This document shows, one piece after another, positions 24,730 to 33,117 of a stretch of 64,000 nucleotides of DNA; positions within the stretch are counted from its first letter, which is position 1, and the number at the start of each line of letters is the position of its first letter. A program made the position numbers and the translations under genes. The notes below the pieces were generated by a model that was not told the origin of the DNA, ran no database searches, and worked only from the letters and a program-made list of their open reading frames with translations. This stretch comes from CAIOSQ01 sp041178225 (GTDB taxonomy: Bacteria > Pseudomonadota > Alphaproteobacteria > CACIAM-22H2), in NCBI GenBank assembly GCA_041178225.1, contig JBEGVV010000086.1, positions 6,735-70,734 on the forward strand, given 5' to 3'.

Positions 24730-26257
24730 CTTTCGTCATCCGTGGCTTGAGCGCGTGGTTCTGGTGATAGGCGTGGCAGGTCAGGCAGCCATCCGGCGCC
24801 TTGCCCTGCTGGTGGCATGACGTGCAGGCCTCGATGCCGACCGGGACGAAGCCGGACGACGCGGGCTTGTCGCCTTGCAGGTGGCAGGACGCACAGGAAC
24901 CGGCGCCGGGCATCGCGGCGACATGCGGGCGATGGTCGAAGCGGTGCAGTTGCCGCTGCGGCGCCGGCGATCGATTCCACGCGATGGTCCGTGGCCCGTC
25001 CGCGGGACCGGAGATGGCGTGGCACTTCAGGCACTGGCCAGGCCCGTCGGCGCCGAGGATCTCCGCGCGCACGGCCTCGAGGCGCTCCGCGTCGTCGTCG
25101 TCGGCCGGGCGCGGGCTGGCGGCGATCGCGTCGAGCCAGGCGCGGACGACCGGGTCGCCATGCGCAGGCCTCGCGTAGCGAAGCTCGAGCCCTTCGGCGC
25201 GCCATCCCGGCTGCGTGGCGCCACCGGGGGGCTCGTGCTCGCGGTTGCTCGCCCAGGCGCAGGCCGCCATCCGCGCGGTCTCGCCGGAGAGGCCGCGCAG
25301 GAGCCTCGCGCCGTCCCCGCCGAGGCGGCCGGCCGCGAGCGCCGCGATCGGCTCCGCGCCTTTGGCGACCATCGCGTCCGCGAGCTTGCGCAGCGGATCG
25401 GCATAGGCGGCCTGGTCGTCCGCCGCGGCACCGAGCAGGAACGCGAGCAGCGCGTTTGCAGGGTCGAGCGACACGGGCGAGGGGTCGGGCGCGTCGCCCG
25501 GGGGGCCACATGCCTCCGGCGCCTGCGGCGCTGGCTCGAGCTCGGGCCAGCGCATCACGACGAGGTCGCGGCGCGCGATGCCCTGGTCGTGGCATCCCGC
25601 GCAGGCCGCCTCGTAGCCGAGGGTCGCGACCGCACCGCCCTGCTTCTGCGGCTGGTGGCAGCCCAGGCATTGGCCGGCGGGGACGAACTCGGCGTTGCGC
25701 GGGTCGGCGAAGTGCTTCGAGATGTGCGACGCGTGGTCGAAGCTCGCCTTGCGGTCGCTAGCGGACGGATACCAGGGCGAGAAGGGCGGGTGGCCCGCCG
25801 CGAAGCCATGGAACTGGCGGGCGTGGCAGGACTGGCACTGCGCGTCGGGCATGGCGCTGGCCGGCAGGCTCGCGCCGCGATGCTCGGCGTGGCACGCCAC
25901 GCAGCTGGTCTGCGGCAGGTCCGCCCGCTTCTCGAAGACGGCGTTGTGCGCGAGTGACTCGCGCCCGTCGAATCCATGGCAGGTGGTGCACGCGCCGTCG
26001 ATGGCGTGCGGTCCGCCGGGCCGGAGCGCGGCGAGCGCCGCCGAGATCCATGCCGTCGCGCCGCGGCCATGCGCGGCATGGCAGGACGAGCAGCCTTCCT
26101 CGCCGAGGAAGGCTGCGTGCGACGGGGACAGGGGGCCAGCGTCGAGCGAGGAGGGAAGCCGCGCGTCGCGCGCGAAGCCGCCGGCGAGGATCACGACGAG
26201 CGCGAGGACGAGTGCCGCCGCAGCGAGCGCGATCCGGCCCCGGAGTTGCGCGTGCAT
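24719..26257 (-). CDS. Decahaem c-type cytochrome with N-terminal membrane anchor
   Basis: A 512-residue protein with ten CXXCH sites: CSSCH, CTTCH, CVACH, CQSCH, CLGCH and CAGCH in the first ~200 residues, then CLKCH, CASCH, CTSCH and CLTCH at the end. A haem-free helical region of ~200 residues separates the two groups. The N-terminus MHAQLRGRIALAAAALVLAL is a good signal anchor, which is why I start here. An in-frame ATG at 26422 overlaps the cytochrome b stop (ATGA) and would add 55 residues whose first ~22 codons look coding, so that start is a real alternative. Size and haem number recall MtrA-type periplasmic conduits, although MtrA is smaller. Confidence 0.88.
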   Translation of the reverse strand: MHAQLRGRIALAAAALVLALVVILAGGFARDARLPSSLDAGPLSPSHAAFLGEEGCSSCHAAHGRGATAWISAALAALRPGGPHAIDGACTTCHGFDGRESLAHNAVFEKRADLPQTSCVACHAEHRGASLPASAMPDAQCQSCHARQFHGFAAGHPPFSPWYPSASDRKASFDHASHISKHFADPRNAEFVPAGQCLGCHQPQKQGGAVATLGYEAACAGCHDQGIARRDLVVMRWPELEPAPQAPEACGPPGDAPDPSPVSLDPANALLAFLLGAAADDQAAYADPLRKLADAMVAKGAEPIAALAAGRLGGDGARLLRGLSGETARMAACAWASNREHEPPGGATQPGWRAEGLELRYARPAHGDPVVRAWLDAIAASPRPADDDDAERLEAVRAEILGADGPGQCLKCHAISGPADGPRTIAWNRSPAPQRQLHRFDHRPHVAAMPGAGSCASCHLQGDKPASSGFVPVGIEACTSCHQQGKAPDGCLTCHAYHQNHALKPRMTKDAR

Positions 26258-26418
26258 GCGGCGAGGGGCGCAGGGCGCATCGCCATGCGGGCATGTCCCG
26301 TCGGCCCGCGGCCCTCGTTCGCATGGGCGCCCCCACGCCACGGCGCGCCCGCAACGCCAGCCGAGGGGCGGCCGCTCGTAGCGGCTGCGGTCGTGGCGGA
26401 ACTGGTCGCGCGAGCCGG

Positions 26419-27234
26419 TCATCCTGCGTACACGTGGACGATGAGGGTGTGCCATGCCGCCATCACGAGGAAGGCGGTCGCCGCGGGCACGTGCACGAAG
26501 GTCCATGCGCGCAGCAGCGTCTGGAGCGCGTATTGCGCGTCCACGGCGCGCTTGTGCCGACAGATCTCGGCCAGCGCGTCGAGGTGCGGCCGCTCGTCGG
26601 CGGCGAGGAGCCTTTCGACCGCGGCGAGCCTCTGCCTTTCCCACGCCTCGGCGCCATGGCCACCAAGGACATGGCTGAGCGCGAAGCGCGGCCGCTCGAA
26701 ATACCAGGCAAGGGTCTGCGCGTAGTAGGAACCCAGCGTCTCGTGGCCGGCCGCCCCGGCGGCCTCGACCAGCGCGTTCTCGGCCGCGGCGCGGAGCCTC
26801 GCCACCTCGCCGGGGATGCGCTCGTAGATCAGTTCCGGCCCGCTTCGCGCGAGGCGCGCGGGCAGGATCGCCTGCAGCACGTGCCCGGCGATCCCGGAGG
26901 CGACGACCGCGAGGAAGAGCACCGCGAGCGCGCGGTCGGCCGCGCCCGCCGGCCATGCGGTCCCGACATGGATGGCGTAGGCGCCGATCGCCGCGACGCC
27001 GACGATGACATGCACCGAGAGCCAGGCCGAGGCCCGGCCGAGGGGAAGCATGGGCAGGCGCCTGCGCACGCCGTAGATGGCGAGGGCTGCGACCATCGCC
27101 GCGAGGATCCAGCCCGTGGCGAAGTCGGGGTCGATGGTCGATGCGCGCCGCGTCGCGCGCCACGCCCCGAGCGCCGCGATCCCCGCCGCGGCGAGGATCC
27201 AGAGGCCAGCCGCGCGCCTCGACATCGCCCTCAT
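26419..27234 (-). CDS. Membrane cytochrome b-like subunit
   Basis: A 271-residue inner-membrane protein with about five hydrophobic helices. His residues lie in helices where b-haem ligands would be (LSVHVIVGVAAIGAYAIHVG, SGIAGHVLQ and the C-terminal FVHVPAATAFLVMAAWHTLI). A ~110-residue soluble helical insert separates helices 3/4 from the last. Its ATG overlaps the TGA of the CNB-ferredoxin gene. The likely job is quinone-linked electron transfer between the ferredoxin-type subunit and the multihaem cytochromes. I do not recognise the exact family, and the haem count is inferred. Confidence 0.72.
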   Translation of the reverse strand: MRAMSRRAAGLWILAAAGIAALGAWRATRRASTIDPDFATGWILAAMVAALAIYGVRRRLPMLPLGRASAWLSVHVIVGVAAIGAYAIHVGTAWPAGAADRALAVLFLAVVASGIAGHVLQAILPARLARSGPELIYERIPGEVARLRAAAENALVEAAGAAGHETLGSYYAQTLAWYFERPRFALSHVLGGHGAEAWERQRLAAVERLLAADERPHLDALAEICRHKRAVDAQYALQTLLRAWTFVHVPAATAFLVMAAWHTLIVHVYAG

Positions 27235-28919
27235 CGTCCCGCGCTCCCCGTGCCATGCACGAGCAGGTCCTTGCCACCGGTACGGCGCAACGCGTCCTGC
27301 GGGCAGGCGCGCACGCAGGCGGGGCCGCCCGGTTGCCCGACGCAGAGGTCGCACTTCGTCGCCTTGCGCACGGGCTTCCCCGCCTCGTCGACGACCGGCG
27401 CGCCCGACATGTCCGATATCTCGACCAGCCGGATGTTGTCGTAGGGGCAGGATGCGGCGCAGGTGCCGCACCCGATGCAGGTGTCGTCGTTGATCACGAC
27501 GACGCCGCCGACCTCGTGGCGATGGATCGCGCCCGTCGGGCACCCGATCATGCAGACCGGGTCCTGGCAGTGCATGCAGGCATTCGCGACCATCCAGTGG
27601 TCGGAGACCGGTCCATGCCTCACGAAGCGCGGGTTGCCGTCATGCGTCGAGGCGCAGGCCCGCACGCAGTCGTCGCAGCGCACGCAGCGATCGAGGTCGA
27701 TCAGCATCGTCTGCGTGCCGTTGATCCAGCGCTCGTCGACCATCCAGTCGACCAGCCCGTCCTCCTCGATGCGCCTTTCGGTCGCCAGCGCCGCTGGCGC
27801 GTCGCGCAGCCCCGGGAACACGTGCTTCTCGAGCACATGGGCGGGGACGCGGAGCACGTCGACATGGCCGAGGGCGGCGAGGCTCTGCGACAGCCGGACC
27901 TCGCCGCCGCTCTTCCACGCCGCGTAGGTCTCGGCGAGGCCGAACTGGTCGCCGACGCCGAGATAGCTCACCGTGCGCCTGCCGCCGCCGACCGCGTGCG
28001 ACAGCCTCGCGAAGCCGGAACGGACGAGGTAGATGCCGTCCGGCCGGCTGCCTTCCGCCGCGATGATCGGCTCGTCCGCCGCGTTCTCCTGGCCCGCGCC
28101 CTTGCTGCGCTTGAGCGCCACGTGCCAGTCGGCGTCGCCGTAGGTCTTGAACTTCACCTTCCCGGCGATCGCGGCCAGCGTCTCCGCGTCGAGGGAGGCG
28201 AAGAGCGGATGCGCCTGGAGATGGTTGAGCAGCGCGTTGCGGCGATAGTTCTCGTCGATCCGCCGCTTCCAGCCCGGGTCGAAGCGCCGGAGCTCCCGCA
28301 GCCCCTGCCAGCGTATCTCGAGCAGGCGCGCGCCGCCCTCCGCGAACACCGTGGCCGAGCGTGGCACGCGCCCGAGCGCGGCGAGCTCGCCGAATATGTC
28401 GCCCGCCTGGAGCGTGACGGTGCGGTTCCTGTCGAGGACGCGCGGTATGTCCTGCAGGAACATGAAGGAGCGCGCGGCGTCCTCCGGCTTCAGTCGCGCG
28501 GCACGGCCGTCGAGGTCGCGCGCCTCGGGATGGGCCGGGCGGTTCCATGCGCGGGCGATGGTCTCGAGGATCCCCCGCGTCCGGGGCGCCTGGCGCCCGA
28601 GTTCCTCCCGCGGCAACCCCGGCGGCAGGACGACGCGCAGCGTGCCGTCGAGCACCAGGAAGGCAGAGTTGCCGTAGTCGCCCTCGCGGACCGCGATCGC
28701 GCCCGGGTCGAGGGAAACGATGCGCGCGTCGTTGCGGAGTATGCCGCGCAGCGGGATGCCGGGAGGGAAGTCCTCCGCCCGGATGGCGGCGATCTCCGGC
28801 CGCTCCATCAGGGCGTCCACGTCCGCGTCGGACATGTCCGCCCCGAATGGCACGTCCCACCGCGCGAGGCGACCTACGACCGTCGTTGGCCCGCCCGCGG
28901 ACCTGCTTCCGGCGTTCAC
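27231..28919 (-). CDS. Two cyclic nucleotide-binding domains fused to a four-cluster [4Fe-4S] ferredoxin
   Basis: A 562-residue protein without signal peptide. The first Crp-like domain (residues ~60-215, with a ~75-residue insert) has an intact cassette, FGELAALGRVPRSATV. The second (~240-395) is divergent, with FGLAETYAAWKSGGEVR in place of the usual cassette. Residues ~415-550 hold sixteen Cys in four groups, CVRCDDCVRAC, CMHCQDPVCMIGC, CIGCGTCAASC and CDLCVGQPGGPACVRAC, the pattern of DmsB/PhsB-type ferredoxin subunits. It is four bases downstream of the tetrahaem gene and overlaps the cytochrome b gene. The fusion suggests electron transfer gated by a cyclic nucleotide, plausibly cAMP from the cyclase at 17855-20110. 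Confidence 0.9.
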   Translation of the reverse strand: MNAGSRSAGGPTTVVGRLARWDVPFGADMSDADVDALMERPEIAAIRAEDFPPGIPLRGILRNDARIVSLDPGAIAVREGDYGNSAFLVLDGTLRVVLPPGLPREELGRQAPRTRGILETIARAWNRPAHPEARDLDGRAARLKPEDAARSFMFLQDIPRVLDRNRTVTLQAGDIFGELAALGRVPRSATVFAEGGARLLEIRWQGLRELRRFDPGWKRRIDENYRRNALLNHLQAHPLFASLDAETLAAIAGKVKFKTYGDADWHVALKRSKGAGQENAADEPIIAAEGSRPDGIYLVRSGFARLSHAVGGGRRTVSYLGVGDQFGLAETYAAWKSGGEVRLSQSLAALGHVDVLRVPAHVLEKHVFPGLRDAPAALATERRIEEDGLVDWMVDERWINGTQTMLIDLDRCVRCDDCVRACASTHDGNPRFVRHGPVSDHWMVANACMHCQDPVCMIGCPTGAIHRHEVGGVVVINDDTCIGCGTCAASCPYDNIRLVEISDMSGAPVVDEAGKPVRKATKCDLCVGQPGGPACVRACPQDALRRTGGKDLLVHGTGSAGR

Positions 28920-28923
28920 CGCG

Positions 28924-29880
28924 TCACTTGTAGGTCGAGGGTGCCGGCAGCTTCGGGCCGACCTGGGCCGAGAGGTCCTTGCTGGCCAGCGCGTCGACGA
29001 ACTTCTTCGCGTTGTCCTCGGTCGGACGGGCGAGCAGCGCGGCCGCCTCGGGGACCTGGCCCTTGACGCCGTCGATGGCGGCGCGGGCGGCGGACTTTAT
29101 CTGGTCGAGCGTCTGCTGGAATTTCGGGTTCGTGGACTTGCCCGTGGCCGCCGACGTCTGGACGAACGCGGCCGCGTGGCCCGTCAGGAACACGCGCGAA
29201 AGCTCCGCGACGCTCATCTGCGCGTTCTTCGTGACGTCGGGCGGGTAGAACCGATGCCGTACCGTGCCCTGCGAGTAGCGCACGAGCTCGAAGCTGGAGC
29301 CCGCCGGATGGCCGGCCGCCACCATCTTGGCGATCGTCTCCGCAGGCACGTCCGCGCGGCCCATGCCATGGCAGCTCAGGCAATTCTCCGCGACGTCGTA
29401 GAGGTTGGACGGCCAGATCATGCCCGCGGCCGCCGACTTGCGGATCCGATCGGCCTTGTGGGTCGGGGACTCGGTCTCGCGCTTGGCTCCCGCGCCGTAG
29501 TCGTTGTGCATCGTCAGCCATGCCGACGCCTTGCCGTGGCAGCTCTCGCAGGACGGGCCCGACGTCGCGCTGGGCGCTGCCGAGGCGCTCGCCTGCGTGC
29601 TCGAGAAATGGCAGGCCGTGCAGACCTCGTTGCGCCTCATGTTCGTGTTGCCGCCGACCGCGGCGATGATGTCCTTCACCTCCGGCTTGCGGTGGATGTC
29701 CTTGAAGGAGGTCGCGTGCTTCGACGCTTCCCAGACGGCCGTCTCCGCCTTGTGGCAGTCGGCGCATTTCTGCGCCCCGACCATGAAGTGCTGGGCGCCG
29801 GCGACGGTGGCGACGAGGCTCGCGAGCCCGATGCCGGCGGCCAAGGCGGCACGCCTGAAGAAGTCGAACGCTACCATCAT
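28924..29880 (-). CDS. Tetrahaem c-type cytochrome (cytochrome c554-like)
   Basis: A 318-residue periplasmic cytochrome with a signal peptide (residues ~8-29). It has four CXXCH sites: CADCH at ~38, CTACH, CESCH and CLSCH at ~155. The local patterns (CADCHKAETAVWEASKHATS, then PSCESCHGKASAW) resemble the tetrahaem cytochrome c554 family. The last ~110 residues contain no haem site. It is the first gene of the seven-gene operon, with 96 bases upstream before the DUF4347-like gene in the same direction, so the main operon promoter probably lies there. It may be the soluble electron shuttle or entry point. Confidence 0.87.
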   Translation of the reverse strand: MMVAFDFFRRAALAAGIGLASLVATVAGAQHFMVGAQKCADCHKAETAVWEASKHATSFKDIHRKPEVKDIIAAVGGNTNMRRNEVCTACHFSSTQASASAAPSATSGPSCESCHGKASAWLTMHNDYGAGAKRETESPTHKADRIRKSAAAGMIWPSNLYDVAENCLSCHGMGRADVPAETIAKMVAAGHPAGSSFELVRYSQGTVRHRFYPPDVTKNAQMSVAELSRVFLTGHAAAFVQTSAATGKSTNPKFQQTLDQIKSAARAAIDGVKGQVPEAAALLARPTEDNAKKFVDALASKDLSAQVGPKLPAPSTYK

Positions 29881-29976
29881 GTCCCCCGCTGGCCATTCAC
29901 GGCAGGGCCCGCGCCCCGCCGATGAACCCGAATCCCCCGGACGGTAATCGCAGGCCGGCCCGGAACTCGCCGGTCA

Positions 29977-30519
29977 TCACGTCCGAACCGGTTCCATTGG
30001 CAGCGCTTGCGCGAAAGGAAGGCGCAGGGCGTCGCGTCCGGGCCTCGCGAAGGGGGTGCTGGCGCGGGGGCGCGCGGCGAGCCCGAGGTCCCAGCTGGCG
30101 CCGGCGTCCGGCCCGCCGACATCGCCGTCGCTCGCAAGGATCCTCGCGCAGGTCGATTCGGCGAGGACCTGGAGGAAATGCCGTCCGCGCACCCCCGCGC
30201 CGACGCGGCTTGCCCATAGGTTTATCTCGAGGCGTCGGGATGCAGCGGGGCGAAGGCCGCGCGCGACCTCCGCGTCGATGGCCGGCGCATCCGTGATGCA
30301 GAGTTCGCCTGGCGCGCCGATCCCGACGAGGTGCAGCGCCTCCAGGGCGTCGATCGCGAGCGCGGCGGCTATCGGCGGAAGCGGGTCCGCTTCGCCTTCG
30401 AGCAGGCGTAGCTCCACCTCGGGGCTGAGGCAGGCGAGCAATTCGCCGAGCCTCGGCAACGCGCGCGACGCGATGAGCAGTTCGCCGGGCATCGGAAGGC
30501 GGGCGATCGACGCATGCAT
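29977..30519 (-). CDS. DUF4347-like domain protein, stand-alone
   Basis: A 180-residue protein that follows the DUF4347 pattern: an N-terminal LLIASRALPRLGELLACLSP, EVELRLLEGEADPLPPIAAAL, then HLVGIGAPGELCI (where the family has an HG/HGxxG motif) and LAESTCARILASDGDVGG. DUF4347 usually sits at the N-terminus of giant cadherin-like adhesins, where it resembles a caspase-like fold. Here it is alone and the HG motif has changed, so any such activity may be lost. No signal peptide is visible. The match is from memory of the pattern and should be tested by a profile search. Confidence 0.55.
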   Translation of the reverse strand: MHASIARLPMPGELLIASRALPRLGELLACLSPEVELRLLEGEADPLPPIAAALAIDALEALHLVGIGAPGELCITDAPAIDAEVARGLRPAASRRLEINLWASRVGAGVRGRHFLQVLAESTCARILASDGDVGGPDAGASWDLGLAARPRASTPFARPGRDALRLPFAQALPMEPVRT

Positions 30520-30595
30520 GCGACCGATGTCCCATCCTCCGCGGCCCTCCGCGCGTAGCGAATGGTCCGCAGCGGATCGATGCGGCGATGCGCGA

Positions 30596-31153
30596 TCAGG
30601 CTGCGGGCGGGAGCAGGCTGCGTGGCCGCGCCGGCGCGGACTGGGCCGTGGACGCGTTCGCGCTTCGCTCCGGGGCGGCCGGGGATTCGGCAGGCGGCGG
30701 TATCAGGCGAAGCGGCGCGGGAGGCCGCGCCTGCGCCTGCGCCTGCGGCGTCTCCGCCGGGATGGCGGGGCCCGGCGGCGCCGCTCCGTCGGGCACGATC
30801 GCCGCGATCGCCTGCTCGACGATCGTCTTGCCCGTCGCCTCCTCCACCACGCTGTCCGCGACGGCCGCGACGAGGCCGATCGGGCCGGCGAGCAGGGTCG
30901 CGACGAATATCCGCATCGCCGGTATGGGCCTTTCCCCGGTCGCCGAGGAATAGATGCCGCCAACGACGGGGACGTACATCAGCGGGTTGAGGGACGACAC
31001 GAGCGACTGGAAATCCAGCCGTGCGCCGGCTGGCCGGTTCTGGCCCGCGCGGGGAAGCGGCGGGGATGCGTCGATCCGCGATGTAGGCAGCGCCACGTCC
31101 TCGCCTCGATCCGGTTTCAAGCCCGCCTGGGGGCCGGGAGCGAACCGCAGCAA
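30596..31153 (-). CDS. Hypothetical protein with one hydrophobic segment
   Basis: A 185-residue protein of unknown function. A central stretch, SLNPLMYVPVVGGIYSSATG, followed by a hydrophobic segment (RIFVATLLAGPIGLVAAVAD, residues ~80-100), is the only patterned part. Similar 'NPL..VPVVG.IY...TG' segments occur in small conserved alphaproteobacterial proteins, as I recall. The last 60 residues are Pro/Ala/Gln-rich. It lies between the zinc-ribbon and DUF4347-like genes in the same direction and may be co-transcribed. Confidence 0.55.
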   Translation of the reverse strand: MLRFAPGPQAGLKPDRGEDVALPTSRIDASPPLPRAGQNRPAGARLDFQSLVSSLNPLMYVPVVGGIYSSATGERPIPAMRIFVATLLAGPIGLVAAVADSVVEEATGKTIVEQAIAAIVPDGAAPPGPAIPAETPQAQAQARPPAPLRLIPPPAESPAAPERSANASTAQSAPARPRSLLPPAA

Positions 31154-31189
31154 GCTTCGTGCCAGCGTCGAACGCCAAGATCCTGTCTG

Positions 31190-31843
31190 TCAGCGCGGCG
31201 GTGGCGCCTTCCGCAATTCTATCTCGCGCACCGTGCCGGCCGCGTCGAGGACCAGGAATTCGGCATCCCTGGCCTGTTCTGGTGCAAGCTTGTCGACGTC
31301 CGGCGGGAAGCAGCGGCGGAACGCCATCGTTCCCTCGTCGGCGCGGCCCTCCACGCAGACCTCCGGCATCTCAAGCGACAGGGCGGTCGGATTGGCCACG
31401 CGATAGGCAACGAGGATCGCTCCCCCCTCGGCCTGCCGCCAGCTGGTGATCGCCGCCGATATCTCGGATGGCTTCACGCTGGCGCCCAGCGTCACGAAGA
31501 CGCCACGCGTGGAAGGCATCCAGACGGCCAGGTGGTGCCGCGCGGCGAAGGCGCCGCCGGCAAGGCCACCGAGCAGGATGGCGAGCACCGCGAGCGCGAG
31601 GGCGACGCGCGCGAGCCTGCGGGCGTCGATGCCGCGGCGGCGTGGCTTCGGCTCGCTCTCCCCGGCCTGGTCCGCGGCGGGCCCGGGCGGAGGCACCTCG
31701 ACATCCTTCGGCACCGCGTCCGGCATGACCCGCCAGATCGCCGCGCAGCGGCCGCAGGAGAGAAGCCGCCCTCCGGGTGGAACCGGGATTCCCGCCGGCA
31801 GCGTCGTCGCCGCCGAGCAGTCGGGGCAGGCGAACGAGGGCAA
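31190..31843 (-). CDS. Zinc-ribbon, single-pass membrane protein (MJ0042-type ribbon)
   Basis: A 217-residue protein. The N-terminus has a zinc ribbon with CPDC at residues ~6-9 and CGRC at ~31-34, like the MJ0042/FYDLN ribbons of alphaproteobacteria. A charged linker precedes a transmembrane helix (residues ~82-104). The exported C-terminal part is a small beta-rich domain similar in size to DUF3426, with VLVAYRVANPTALSLEMPEV. The role is unknown; proteins of this layout are often near cell-division or motility genes. Confidence 0.65.
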   Translation of the reverse strand: MPSFACPDCSAATTLPAGIPVPPGGRLLSCGRCAAIWRVMPDAVPKDVEVPPPGPAADQAGESEPKPRRRGIDARRLARVALALAVLAILLGGLAGGAFAARHHLAVWMPSTRGVFVTLGASVKPSEISAAITSWRQAEGGAILVAYRVANPTALSLEMPEVCVEGRADEGTMAFRRCFPPDVDKLAPEQARDAEFLVLDAAGTVREIELRKAPPPR

Positions 31844-31858
31844 GGGAGCGCCCCCGCG

Positions 31859-32392
31859 TCAGCGCAGCGACCGCAGGCCGTCGACGAAAGCGTCGGCCTG
31901 CTCGCGCGCGGCGCGGGAGTCCCGCCGGTAGCTGGTCACCGCGCCCAGGGTGCGATCGCGCAGCATGTGGAACTCGAAGCGGATGTCGTAGACGACCCCC
32001 TTGGTCGAGCGCTCGCCCGAGACCCGGATGAAGAGCCTGTCATGGGCGGGCAGGTAGACATAGGTCTGGTTGAAGATGCCGAGGGCGCGCGTGTAGCGAA
32101 ACAGGCGCTCCAGCGCGGGGCGCTCCTCCGGGAAGCCGTCGCGAGGCGAGGCGAGCCGCCAGCAGTTGAACCGCAGCAGGAAGTTCTCGCCATCCTGCTG
32201 GAGCGCGCCCGTCAGAACGGCGGAAGCCCCGAAGGGGTCCGGTTCGTCGAGCTTGAAGTGCCGCACCGCGCCCGGGAAGTCGACCCGGCGGTCGCAGATC
32301 CGCACCTGCTCCGCATGCGCCGGCATCGCGCCCGCGGCAGCCAGGGCGATCGCCGCGGCGATCGCCATGCGATGCAGGCGCGCGGCCCTCAT
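31859..32392 (-). CDS. Hypothetical secreted protein
   Basis: A 177-residue exported protein with a clear signal peptide ending ...AGAMPAHAEQ. The mature chain (VRICDRRVDFPGAVRHFKLD, then NFLLRFNCWRLASPRDGF) has two Cys that could form a disulphide, and is beta-rich (NQTYVYLPAHDRLFIRVSGE). I do not recognise the family. The ATG overlaps the stop of the upstream small gene (ATGA), and the zinc-ribbon gene starts 16 bases after its stop, so these are one operon. Confidence 0.68.
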   Translation of the reverse strand: MRAARLHRMAIAAAIALAAAGAMPAHAEQVRICDRRVDFPGAVRHFKLDEPDPFGASAVLTGALQQDGENFLLRFNCWRLASPRDGFPEERPALERLFRYTRALGIFNQTYVYLPAHDRLFIRVSGERSTKGVVYDIRFEFHMLRDRTLGAVTSYRRDSRAAREQADAFVDGLRSLR

Positions 32393-32682
32393 TTCGCGGC
32401 GTTCGAGCGCCGGAGGGCCTCGATCTCCGCAGCGGTGAGGTCCCTTCTCTCGCCAAGGTATTCCCATGCATCGGCGGTCGGGAAGCGCCGCCGCGCCGCG
32501 GCCACCGCTTCGTCGGGGTGCGCGGCCGGGAACCAGTTGTCGATATGGGTCGAGGTCCGCCGCCGGAAGATCGAGCGGACGCGGTACTCGCTGAACTGCA
32601 CGGACGACCCGGCATCCTGCCGCTTGCCGGTGCGCGCGGGTTCCGTGCCGCCGAGGGTGGATCGCAGCCAGCCGAGCACCAT
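32389..32682 (-). CDS. Hypothetical small protein, 97 residues
   Basis: A soluble basic protein of unknown function. Visible sequence such as EYRVRSIFRRRTSTHIDNWF is Arg-rich, and it ends with a helix (TAAEIEALRRSNAAK). The gene starts directly before the CBS-domain gene's stop (32683) and overlaps the next gene by ATGA, so coupling supports that it is translated. No motif is recognised. Confidence 0.6.
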   Translation of the reverse strand: MVLGWLRSTLGGTEPARTGKRQDAGSSVQFSEYRVRSIFRRRTSTHIDNWFPAAHPDEAVAAARRRFPTADAWEYLGERRDLTAAEIEALRRSNAAK

Positions 32683-33117
32683 TCATTCCTCCAGCAACAT
32701 GGCGAGCATGTCGCGCATCGAGACGATGCCGACCGGGGTCCGCCCCTCCCCGAAGACGACCGCGTGGCGGAATCCCCGCGCGAGCATCTCCCGGGCGACA
32801 TGCCTCGCTCCGTCCTCGAGCGTCACGCCCCACGGGTCGCGCGTCATGGCGCTCGCCACGATGCGGTCCCCGTCGATCGGCGCGTCGGCCCCGGCCATGC
32901 GCAGGAGGTCGCGCTCCGTGAAGATCCCGGACAGCATTCCGTCGTTGCGCAGCACGAGCACCGCGCCGATATTCGAGCGCGCCATGATCGTGGCGACGTC
33001 CCCGACCCGGTCGTCCTCGAGGACGCAGACGAGGCCGTCCCGTCGCACCAATCCCTGCCAGGAACCGATGCGCATGCCGTCCATCGCCCTTGCGTCACGC
33101 TTCTGCGTAGCGTTCAT
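32683..33117 (-). CDS. CBS-domain pair protein
   Basis: A 144-residue protein consisting of two CBS motifs, which usually bind adenine nucleotides. The first contains VGDVATIMARSNIGAVLVLR followed by SGIFTERDLLR, and the second HVAREMLARGFRHAVVFGE followed by GIVSMRDMLAM. A GGGAGG ribosome-binding site about five bases before the ATG at 33117 supports this start, even though it makes the gene overlap the 5' end of the divergent gene. It is the first gene of a small operon running to 30.6 kb or beyond. It could be a stand-alone energy sensor. Confidence 0.82.
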   Translation of the reverse strand: MNATQKRDARAMDGMRIGSWQGLVRRDGLVCVLEDDRVGDVATIMARSNIGAVLVLRNDGMLSGIFTERDLLRMAGADAPIDGDRIVASAMTRDPWGVTLEDGARHVAREMLARGFRHAVVFGEGRTPVGIVSMRDMLAMLLEE

